Assembly: GCA_021807585.1 (NCBI GenBank)
Contig: JAKBCQ010000276.1
Span: 1-5,204 of the forward strand
Reading direction: 5' to 3'
Length of the DNA: 5,204 bases
Source of the DNA: Planctomycetota bacterium
GTDB taxonomy: Bacteria > Planctomycetota > Planctomycetia > Isosphaerales > Isosphaeraceae
Shown here: piece after piece, positions 1 through 5,204 of the stretch
Layout of the letters: every line of letters begins with the position of its first letter
How positions within the stretch are numbered: position 1 is the first letter of the stretch
The notes under the pieces: model-generated
Databases searched by the model: none
Told to the model about the DNA's origin: nothing
The model's input: the letters and a program-made list of their open reading frames with translations, nothing else
Position numbers and translations under genes: made by a program

Positions 1-213
1 TACGCCCGCCGAATCATCGTCGATTCCCGAATGCGTGCGCAATCGATCAACCCTCGCCGCTTCCAATCGAAGCGACCGAATCGATTCGTATCGCCCGCAA
101 CGTTTCGAACCGGTGGAGATGAAGGCCGAGCTTCCCGCGCGGAACGCGCACGAGCGATCGCGGCTCCGACGACGAGACGGCGATCCTTAAAATCAATCAT
201 TGATTACAACCGC

Positions 214-1260
214 TTAAACATGAACAAATACCATCTCATATTGTTCCGAATGCGCGAGCGATTGTTCACGGCTTTCGCGTTCGGTTCGACGCGTGGCGCC
301 GCGAGGATCCGAATAATCGGGGTTCGACGAACGCACGGGGGATCTCGTCCGGTCGAGTCGCGCCGACGCGCCTCGGCGACGCGGTCTAAGAGGCGCCGGC
401 GAAGCCGCTTCGTTCGCCTGAACGGTGGAATCGGTGAGATGACGGTTGTCAAGCTTGACGAGCGCTTTCTCTTCGAGCTTGCGAACCCATTCGCGCGTCA
501 GGCCGACGCGATCGCCGACCTGCTTGAGAGTCATCGGCTCCTCGCCGTCGAGGCCGAACCGCATCCGAACGATCGCTCGTTCGCGAGGTTCGAGATGATC
601 GAGTCGACGAAGGACGTCGGCGAGTTCGTCTCTGGTTTCGTATGCGGCTTCGACGCCATCGGTGGGATCGGCTGCGAGCTCGGAGAGCTGCGAATCATCG
701 CCGTCGAAGTTCGCCCCCTCGGACCTCAATCGGCAAGCGCGGAGCGCGTGCCGCACGAGTTCACGGTGCGATTCGGTCAGTTCAAGGAAGTCGCACACTT
801 CGTCGACGGAGGGATCGACCCCTCGATGACGCCGAAGATCACGTTCGGCGGCGCGCCATCGAGACATCAGATTAACGACATGCGACGGGAGACGAATCGT
901 CCGTGCCGTGGTGGTGAGCGCCTGGCGGATCGCTTGTTTGATCCAATAGCCGGCGTACGTGCTGAAACGAGCGCCGAACTTGGGGTCAAAATCCTCAACG
1001 GCGCGGATGAGCCCGATGTTCCCCTCGGCAATCAGGTCGTCGATCGCGAGGCCGCGTCCCTGGTACGACCGCGCGATCTTGACGACGAGTCTCAGGTTGG
1101 CCTGAATCAAGCGGTTACGCGCGGTCTTGTCGCCCGCTGCGATCTTCCCGGCGAGTTCGCGCTCCTCGTCGGCGTTGAGAAGTCGGGCGTCGCGAATGTT
1201 GTCAAGATAGACGTCCAGGTTCGAGAGAACGTCTCGGTTTGAAGCGACGTGGTGTTGCAT
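214..1260 (-). CDS. RNA polymerase sigma factor, sigma-70 family (group 2/3-like), with Arg/Ser-rich C-terminal tail
   Basis: A 348-residue cytoplasmic promoter-recognition subunit of RNA polymerase. Region 1.2 lies at about residues 14-46. Region 2 (about 47-118) contains NLRLVVKIARSY (55-66), the core-binding IDDLIAEGNIGLIRAVEDFDP (73-93, with the usual DL..EG..GL pattern) and the -10 recognition helix FSTYAGYWIKQAI (99-111). Region 3 is about 119-175. Region 4 (about 205-271) has LEPRERAIVRMRFGLDG and the -35 helix-turn-helix MTLKQVGDRVGLTREWVRK (243-261). It lacks the long N-terminal region 1.1 of primary sigma factors, so I read it as an alternative or accessory sigma-70 rather than the housekeeping RpoD. 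In the -10 helix, Tyr105 sits where E. coli sigma-70 has Trp433. Residues 272-348 form a low-complexity Arg/Ser/Pro-rich tail with no family match I know. The ATG at 1258-1260 is preceded by GAGG ten bases upstream. It diverges from the ECF/kinase operon. The family call is firm; subgroup and targets are unknown. Confidence 0.95.
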   Translation of the reverse strand: MQHHVASNRDVLSNLDVYLDNIRDARLLNADEERELAGKIAAGDKTARNRLIQANLRLVVKIARSYQGRGLAIDDLIAEGNIGLIRAVEDFDPKFGARFSTYAGYWIKQAIRQALTTTARTIRLPSHVVNLMSRWRAAERDLRRHRGVDPSVDEVCDFLELTESHRELVRHALRACRLRSEGANFDGDDSQLSELAADPTDGVEAAYETRDELADVLRRLDHLEPRERAIVRMRFGLDGEEPMTLKQVGDRVGLTREWVRKLEEKALVKLDNRHLTDSTVQANEAASPAPLRPRRRGASARLDRTRSPVRSSNPDYSDPRGATRRTERESREQSLAHSEQYEMVFVHV

Positions 1261-1270
1261 CGATTTCCGA

Positions 1271-1274
1271 CCTC
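1271..1274 (-). promoter_or_regulatory. Probable ribosome binding site of the sigma-70 gene
   Basis: On the minus strand GTGAGG ends ten bases before the ATG at 1258-1260, with the core GAGG at 1271-1274. Spacing is at the long end of normal. It supports the chosen start, which also leaves the complete region 1.2 in the protein. Confidence 0.5.
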
Positions 1275-1673
1275 ACTTCCGAAAAAACGCCCATGCGGGG
1301 TGATTGCGAGGCGTGTGTTCCAACGGGTCGCCGCCGTCTATTTTCGATGAACCGCTCCATCCCAAGGCTCGATCGAATGCTCAACCGCGGCGTGATTCGC
1401 TATCAACGCTCCCCGTCCGTGAGGCGACCTCGACGAACCTTCCATGGCAGGATACGGATCGTCGAGAACCGTCAGGCGTCGTGCCCGCTCTCCATCCCTT
1501 TAGTTGCAAACCGGGAACAAAACCGGGCGAATCATTTTGGGATCTCCGCGCGAACCCGAATGTCGCAAACTCGGTGAGCCCGAGAAGCGTCATCGGATCG
1601 AGAAGGAAATCCGCGCAACGCCGAGCAGGTTCGGGTTGGATCCATCGACATCGACGGAAACTCTTGAGGAAAG

Positions 1674-1703
1674 GGGTTTTGAAACAGCGTCGTTCCAAAA
1701 CCC
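1674..1703. repeat. Imperfect inverted repeat / hairpin in the intergenic region
   Basis: GGGTTTTG (1674-1681) is perfectly complementary to CAAAACCC (1696-1703). After one A/C mismatch the pairing continues with AAC (1683-1685) against GTT (1692-1694). This gives 11 pairs around a 6-base loop. There is no T-run directly after it on the plus strand and only a short TTT on the minus strand, and no annotated gene ends here, so a classical terminator is unlikely. It could be an operator, an mRNA or small-RNA structure, or chance. Confidence 0.6.
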
Positions 1704-1747
1704 GATCGATTGATCAACAAGCTGAACGAGTAGGAATGAACTATCAA

Positions 1748-1759
1748 GCCAAATTTGGC
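1748..1759. repeat. Perfect 12-bp palindrome GCCAAATTTGGC
   Basis: The 12 bases read identically on both strands and are followed directly by the 6-bp palindrome GTTAAC (1760-1765). The site lies about 130 bases upstream of the putative ECF-operon promoter, in DNA without a supported gene. Twofold symmetry of this length is typical of binding sites for dimeric repressors or activators. No binding protein can be named from the sequence. Confidence 0.5.
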
Positions 1760-1850
1760 GTTAACGAATCGATCGATCGGTCAACTTCGGGATCGATCGC
1801 ATCGCGAGACGACAAATCGATCGTCAAGAGTACGATCGTTGAAGGAGCGA

Positions 1851-1885
1851 GCTTTCCAAAATAAACCGGCAAGGTATTGGAAAGC
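1851..1885. repeat. 9-bp inverted repeat just upstream of the putative ECF promoter
   Basis: GCTTTCCAA (1851-1859) is perfectly complementary to TTGGAAAGC (1877-1885), with a 17-base spacer. The centre-to-centre distance of the arms is 26 bases, between two and three helical turns. The right arm ends three bases before the proposed -35 box, a position suitable for an activator or repressor dimer. It could also form a hairpin if transcribed from further upstream. Confidence 0.6.
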
Positions 1886-1888
1886 GCC

Positions 1889-1917
1889 TCGATATCGCCG
1901 ATCGGGCTCGTTACAAT
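1889..1917 (+). promoter_or_regulatory. Putative sigma-70 type promoter of the ECF sigma/kinase operon
   Basis: TACAAT (1912-1917) matches five of six bases of the -10 consensus TATAAT. TCGATA (1889-1894) matches four of six of the -35 consensus TTGACA. The spacer is 17 bases. Transcription would start near 1924, giving a leader of about 120 bases before the preferred ECF start codon. The spacer holds two abutting palindromes, CGATATCG (1890-1897) and CCGATCGG (1898-1905). An imperfect 14-bp palindrome lies just downstream of the start point (1935-1948). Promoter consensus in planctomycetes is poorly defined, so this is only a candidate. Confidence 0.35.
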
Positions 1918-2032
1918 GATTGAGGTCGGCTTGATTATTCCGAAATAACCTACCAAAGCATGCACGCTTCGTGACACCCAAGCACAAGGTGATTTTTTGA
2001 GAACCAATCTCGGCCAGATCAAGCCGAGGCTC

Positions 2033-2038
2033 AGGGAG
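2033..2038 (+). promoter_or_regulatory. Ribosome binding site that favours the ATG at 2048 for the ECF sigma gene
   Basis: AGGGAG lies nine bases before ATG 2048, a normal distance, but abuts the other in-frame ATG at 2039. A competing option is the in-frame TTG at 1997, preceded four bases upstream by the strong AAGGTGA (1986-1992). That start would add 17 residues with no family resemblance. The ATG at 2048 gives an N-terminus (MIDDDFAALIERAKAGD) typical of this ECF family. Confidence 0.5.
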
Positions 2039-2047
2039 ATGCGGGCG

Positions 2048-2632
2048 ATGATCGACGACGATTTCGCAGCCCTGATCGAACGCGCCAAAGCAGGCGATTC
2101 GGCGGCTTTCGCGCTTTTACTTCAACAATTTGAAAACGACGTGCGGATGATGGTGCGTGTTCGGCTTCCTCGCGTGTTGCGATCCGAGTTCGATTCGCTG
2201 GATTTCGTCCAGGCGGTTTGGCAGAGCGTGCTGATCCAATTTGATGAGGATCCCGCGCCGTTCGCCGATCCTGGTCGAATGCGCAACTATCTCGCCGCGG
2301 TGGCTCGGAACAAGGTGCTCGAGCAATATCGACGGAAAACCCGAACCAAAAAATACGCCGTCGACCGTGAAGAAAGTTTATATGTACGGCGCGGCAAATA
2401 TGACGAACCCCGCGAGATCATCGGCACGGACCCGTCCCCCAGCCAAGAAGCTCAGGCCGTCGATTGCTGGGATCAATTGATCGAGGGGAGCGCCCCGCGC
2501 GACGCCGAGATCATCGCGTTCCGACGCGACGGCTTGACCTTTCAAGAGATCGCCGATCGCCTCGGACTCCACGAACGTACCGTGCGAAGGGTCGTCGATT
2601 TGGCCCGCGCGCGGTGGGAGACGCGGCGATGA
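2048..2632 (+). CDS. ECF-type RNA polymerase sigma factor, planctomycete type
   Basis: A 194-residue extracytoplasmic-function sigma factor with only regions 2 and 4. Region 2 (about 6-97) starts with LIERAKAGDSAAF (9-21), followed by FDSLDFVQAVWQSVL (48-62), the DFxQxVW-type core-binding segment that I associate with planctomycete ECF factors, and the -10 binding helix MRNYLAAVARNKVLEQYRR (78-96). The linker contains DPSPSQEA (128-135), the common PSQ element before region 4. Region 4 (about 139-190) ends in the helix-turn-helix LTFQEIADRLGLHERTVRR (163-181). Its TGA overlaps the ATG of the downstream kinase gene, so both are probably made in a fixed ratio from one mRNA. No anti-sigma factor gene accompanies it. 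ECF factors paired with Ser/Thr kinases are a known planctomycete theme, and here the kinase is the likely regulator (inference). An alternative TTG start at 1997 would give 211 residues. Confidence 0.93.
   Translation: MIDDDFAALIERAKAGDSAAFALLLQQFENDVRMMVRVRLPRVLRSEFDSLDFVQAVWQSVLIQFDEDPAPFADPGRMRNYLAAVARNKVLEQYRRKTRTKKYAVDREESLYVRRGKYDEPREIIGTDPSPSQEAQAVDCWDQLIEGSAPRDAEIIAFRRDGLTFQEIADRLGLHERTVRRVVDLARARWETRR
2616..2620 (+). promoter_or_regulatory. Ribosome binding site of the kinase gene, inside the ECF sigma gene
   Basis: GGGAG lies eight bases before the ATG at 2629-2631, within the last codons of the ECF gene. Together with the ATGA start/stop overlap it fixes the kinase start and points to translational coupling. 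Confidence 0.7.
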
Positions 2633-5204
2633 TCACCCCTCCGTTTCGCCCCTTCGCAAACGACGATTCCGACGACGAAAACCCCTCGTCCGATCAAGGT
2701 TGGAGTTCGACCCAGGAACGATGGCGCCCCTCGACCGCGGCCAAATCGTCGCCGGCGATCCCACGTTCAACCCGCGCGCGAGCATTCTCGGCCGAACTCG
2801 AATCCGCCGTCGCCGAATTCCACGAACGCTGGGAACGGGGCGAACTCCCCCGCGCCGAAAGCTATCAAGATCGACTCGATCACGATCAATTAATTGAATT
2901 GATCTACATAGAATATTGCATGCGTTTACAGGCGGGCGAGTCCCCCGTGCTCGCCGAATACGCCGAACGTTTTCCCGATCTGGCCGATCGTCTGTCGCGC
3001 GTCCTCGATCTTCACGAGGTGATCGGCTCATCAAATCATGCCGACTTGTGGGAATATTCTCCCGGAGCGACGCTCCCCGAGGTCGGCGACGAGGTCGGAC
3101 CCTACCGCTTGATTCGGCTGCTGGGATCGGGGGGGCTGGCGCGGGTCTTCCTGGCGGAGCAAGCCGATCTCGCCGACCGTCTCGTCGTGATCAAGATCGC
3201 CGATCGCCCCTCGGCCGAACCCAGGCTGCTGGCGCGTGCGCGCCATCCCAATATTGTCGAGGTGTTGCGTCACGGGACCGCCGAACAGGGGAAGCTGCAC
3301 CTGATCTGCATGCCGTTTCTCGGCGGAGCGCCCCTTTCAGACATCCTTGACGAGTTGAAAAAGGACCCCAAACGATTCGCCCGTCGCGCCGATCGAAGGC
3401 CGATCCCCCCTCTCGACCGCCGATCCGCCCCCGAATTCCCCGCCGCCGATCGCCCAAGACCAACCCGTGATCTTTTAACCAAATTTACTAGTGATCAAGC
3501 GTGGGCGTGGATCGTCGCCCGGGTCGCCGAGGCTCTCGATTTCGCGTATCGCCGCGGCGTCACGCACGGCGACGTCAAACCCTCGAACATACTGATCGCC
3601 GCCGATGGAACGCCGATGTTGTTCGATTTTAACCTCGCGATCGAATGGAGCGTCGACGGTTTTTCCGAGACGATCGGCGCAAACGGGGGCACGCTCGCTT
3701 ATATGTCTCCGGAACGATTACGAGCCGTAGCGCAACCGATTCGAGGCAATATTCCGCTCGCAGCCGAACGACATCGCGCCGACTTATACGCGACGGGCCT
3801 TGTTCTCCTCGAATGTCTGACGGGAGAGCCCCCCGCGGTTCCCGAGCGCGGTTCGATGAACCCGCGCGAGATGGCGGCAATGCTGGCGGCTTCGCGAGAA
3901 ACGAACGATCCCCTTAAATCGCGCTCAAGTCGGTCGATTCCCGCGGGATTACGGTCGATCACGGCGCGGTTGATCGCCCCCAACCCCGCCGATCGTTACT
4001 CGCGAGCCATCGAGATCCGCGACGATCTCGACGCCTGGCTCGAAGGGCGTCCGCTGGTACACGCCGATGAACCCACCGGGTTTTCGACCGCGGCGCGGCT
4101 GGCGCGACGCCACCGTACCGCGATTTCGGCCGCGAGTCTCGTCGTCGCCGGCGTCCTCCTCGCTTCAACCGTAATAATCAACATCAATCAAAGTTTTGAA
4201 CGGAGAAGGTCGAAGGCGCTCGCCGAAACGCTCTGGGAGCACGCCGATCCCGGCGTCTTCCGTTTCCGCCAAATCGGTCATCTGCGGGTCGATACGCCGT
4301 TCGGTCCCGCCGAGACGGCGCGTCGTCATCTCGAACGCTTTCATGTTTTGGAATCGATCGATTGGCGCGACCGCAACGACGTCCGGTCGCTCCCCGAAAT
4401 CGATCGCCTCGACCTCGAAGCCTGGATCTGCGAACAAGCGTGGCGCTACGCCCGAGAACTCGCCGATCGCCCCAAATCTCCCGAAGATTGGCGCCGCGCC
4501 CTCGCCTGTTTAACACACGTTTATCATTTGACGCCCCTCGGGCCGTTGCGATCGCTCGCCGATCATCTCGCGGGCCGATTGGGATTGGAATCGGTCGAAC
4601 GCCCTCCTGATCGCTCCGCCAGGATCGCCTGGATGGAACGTTATCTCCGGGGAGTCGAGGTCGAATCGTCGAGTTGGAACGACGCCCTTGTCGAATACAA
4701 AAAGGCGCTCGCGGCTCGTCCCGATTCCTTCTGGGCGCATTATCGATCCGCCGCCGCGTATCATTGGCTCGGCCGTCCCGCCGAGGCCGCCGAATTGCTC
4801 CGCTTTTGCGCCGCCAAACAGCCGCACAATCCCGCAATCCGCACGCAATTAGCCGGATGCTTATTCCAGAGCAATAATTTTGATTTAGCCCTCTCCGAAT
4901 GCGACGCCGCGATCGCGATCAGTCCCGATTTCATCGAAGCGTATAAAACTCGTATTTATGTGAATGAAAAGCTCGGACGACGCGATCGCGTACAAGAAGA
5001 TCTCAAACGGTACGAGATGTCGACCTCGCATCAAGGACGGATTCCCTCGTGGCGAATCACGCTCGACACCGCTCCTCCCGCCGACAAAAACGGAACCACC
5101 AAGGACGACGACCAAATCTCGATCCTCCGATCCTTGATCGCGTTCGATCCCGACGATATCGATTCGCGAATCAACCTCGCCTCGAAACTCTTTCGACACG
5201 GCGA
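2629..5204 (+). CDS. Membrane-anchored serine/threonine protein kinase with TPR domain (3' end outside window)
   Basis: The frame stays open from ATG 2629 to the window edge: 858 codons, no stop, so the C-terminus is missing. Residues 54-132 form a helical module (LIELIYIEYCMRL, EYAERFPDLADRL) often found before planctomycete kinases. The kinase domain spans about 158-473: Gly loop GSGGLARV (166-173, Ala in place of the third Gly), catalytic Lys189, HPNIV (206-210), catalytic loop HGDVKPSN (313-320; Asp315, Lys317, Asn320), metal-binding Asp333 in DFN instead of DFG, GGTLAYMSPE (353-362), Asp385 in DLYATG and Arg456. All catalytic residues are present, so it should be active. A Pro/Arg-rich insertion lies at about 244-284. 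ARLARRHR (489-496) precedes one transmembrane helix (about 497-519). The rest contains TPR-like helices (best at 667-768), probably for protein binding. Side of the membrane for the TPRs is not certain. Cotranscribed with the ECF factor, its likely partner. Confidence 0.93.
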   Translation, partial: MITPPFRPFANDDSDDENPSSDQGWSSTQERWRPSTAAKSSPAIPRSTRARAFSAELESAVAEFHERWERGELPRAESYQDRLDHDQLIELIYIEYCMRLQAGESPVLAEYAERFPDLADRLSRVLDLHEVIGSSNHADLWEYSPGATLPEVGDEVGPYRLIRLLGSGGLARVFLAEQADLADRLVVIKIADRPSAEPRLLARARHPNIVEVLRHGTAEQGKLHLICMPFLGGAPLSDILDELKKDPKRFARRADRRPIPPLDRRSAPEFPAADRPRPTRDLLTKFTSDQAWAWIVARVAEALDFAYRRGVTHGDVKPSNILIAADGTPMLFDFNLAIEWSVDGFSETIGANGGTLAYMSPERLRAVAQPIRGNIPLAAERHRADLYATGLVLLECLTGEPPAVPERGSMNPREMAAMLAASRETNDPLKSRSSRSIPAGLRSITARLIAPNPADRYSRAIEIRDDLDAWLEGRPLVHADEPTGFSTAARLARRHRTAISAASLVVAGVLLASTVIININQSFERRRSKALAETLWEHADPGVFRFRQIGHLRVDTPFGPAETARRHLERFHVLESIDWRDRNDVRSLPEIDRLDLEAWICEQAWRYARELADRPKSPEDWRRALACLTHVYHLTPLGPLRSLADHLAGRLGLESVERPPDRSARIAWMERYLRGVEVESSSWNDALVEYKKALAARPDSFWAHYRSAAAYHWLGRPAEAAELLRFCAAKQPHNPAIRTQLAGCLFQSNNFDLALSECDAAIAISPDFIEAYKTRIYVNEKLGRRDRVQEDLKRYEMSTSHQGRIPSWRITLDTAPPADKNGTTKDDDQISILRSLIAFDPDDIDSRINLASKLFRHG

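Larger units (their letters stand above)
1261..2047. other. Long divergent intergenic region, no convincing gene
   Basis: This stretch separates the divergent starts of the sigma-70 and ECF sigma genes. Several open frames of 60-186 codons cross it on both strands. Their translations are Arg/Ser-rich, overlap each other in different frames, show no family resemblance and lack good ribosome binding sites, so I treat them as non-coding. The left part (1261-1550) shows little beyond a short direct repeat of AAACCGGG (around 1508-1527). The right part (1674-1948) is rich in palindromes, inverted repeats and CGATCG sites, and is less GC-rich than the flanking genes, as expected for a control region. 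A small protein or RNA inside it cannot be excluded. Confidence 0.6.

Noticed and set aside
137..149. GCGCG / CGCGC hairpin downstream of the sigma-70 gene
   Set aside because: Five-base stem with no T-run; such short GC stems are expected by chance in this composition.
191..205. Stem AATCAA / TTGATT after the sigma-70 stop, followed by TTTT on the minus strand, as a terminator
   Set aside because: Only a 6-bp stem made almost entirely of A/T pairs with a 3-base loop, too weak for a supported intrinsic terminator.
31..1242. 403-codon open frame on the plus strand
   Set aside because: It lies almost entirely antisense to the clearly recognisable sigma-70 gene, and its translation is Arg-rich with no recognisable domain. 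Long antisense open frames are common in GC-rich DNA.
1703..1785. Two similar 16-base segments (1703-1718 and 1770-1785) as a direct repeat
   Set aside because: They share 14 of 16 bases but mostly through the GATC/CGATCG-rich composition, so I do not treat them as a true repeat family or CRISPR-like unit.
1304..1864. 186-codon open frame (TTG start) in the intergenic region, plus strand
   Set aside because: No convincing ribosome binding site, low-complexity Arg/Ser/Pro translation, no family resemblance, and several other frames are open over the same stretch.
1744..2088. 114-codon open frame on the minus strand
   Set aside because: It overlaps the ECF start region and the candidate promoter on the opposite strand, and its translation has no recognisable motif.
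2633..3034. 133-codon open frame on the minus strand, and other frames to 5199 on both strands
   Set aside because: All lie over the continuous kinase frame 2629-5204, whose domains are unmistakable. They are shadows of it.

Overview
The window looks like chromosome of a planctomycete, most likely of the Isosphaera/Gemmata side of the phylum. This is inferred from three things: an ECF sigma factor of the planctomycete type (FDSLDF..VW signature), its coupling to a large membrane-anchored Ser/Thr kinase with TPRs, and kinase motifs (HGD, DFNLA, very short segment between the catalytic Lys and HPNIV) that I associate with planctomycete kinases. DNA is moderately GC-rich by eye (about 60% or a little below) and strikingly rich in the palindrome CGATCG.

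Layout. Bases 1-213 hold no gene I can support. Bases 214-1260 (minus strand) encode a sigma-70 family factor with regions 1.2 to 4 and an unusual Arg/Ser-rich C-terminal tail. Bases 1261-2047 are a divergent intergenic region of almost 800 bases. I see no convincing gene in it, but its right half (about 1674-1948) is dense in palindromes and hairpins and contains a plausible sigma-70 type promoter facing right. Bases 2048-2632 (plus) encode an ECF sigma factor. Its stop codon overlaps (ATGA) the start of a Ser/Thr protein kinase that begins at 2629 and stays open, without a stop, to the last base (858 codons seen). The kinase reads: N-terminal helical module, kinase domain, one transmembrane helix, TPR-rich C-terminal region, cut by the window edge.

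How they may work together. The ECF factor and the kinase are almost certainly co-transcribed and translationally coupled. No anti-sigma factor gene is visible, which fits a model in which the kinase, rather than a classic anti-sigma factor, controls the ECF factor. The divergent sigma-70 factor shares the same control region and may be part of the same circuit, but only its position suggests that. No RNA genes, mobile elements or CRISPR arrays were seen.
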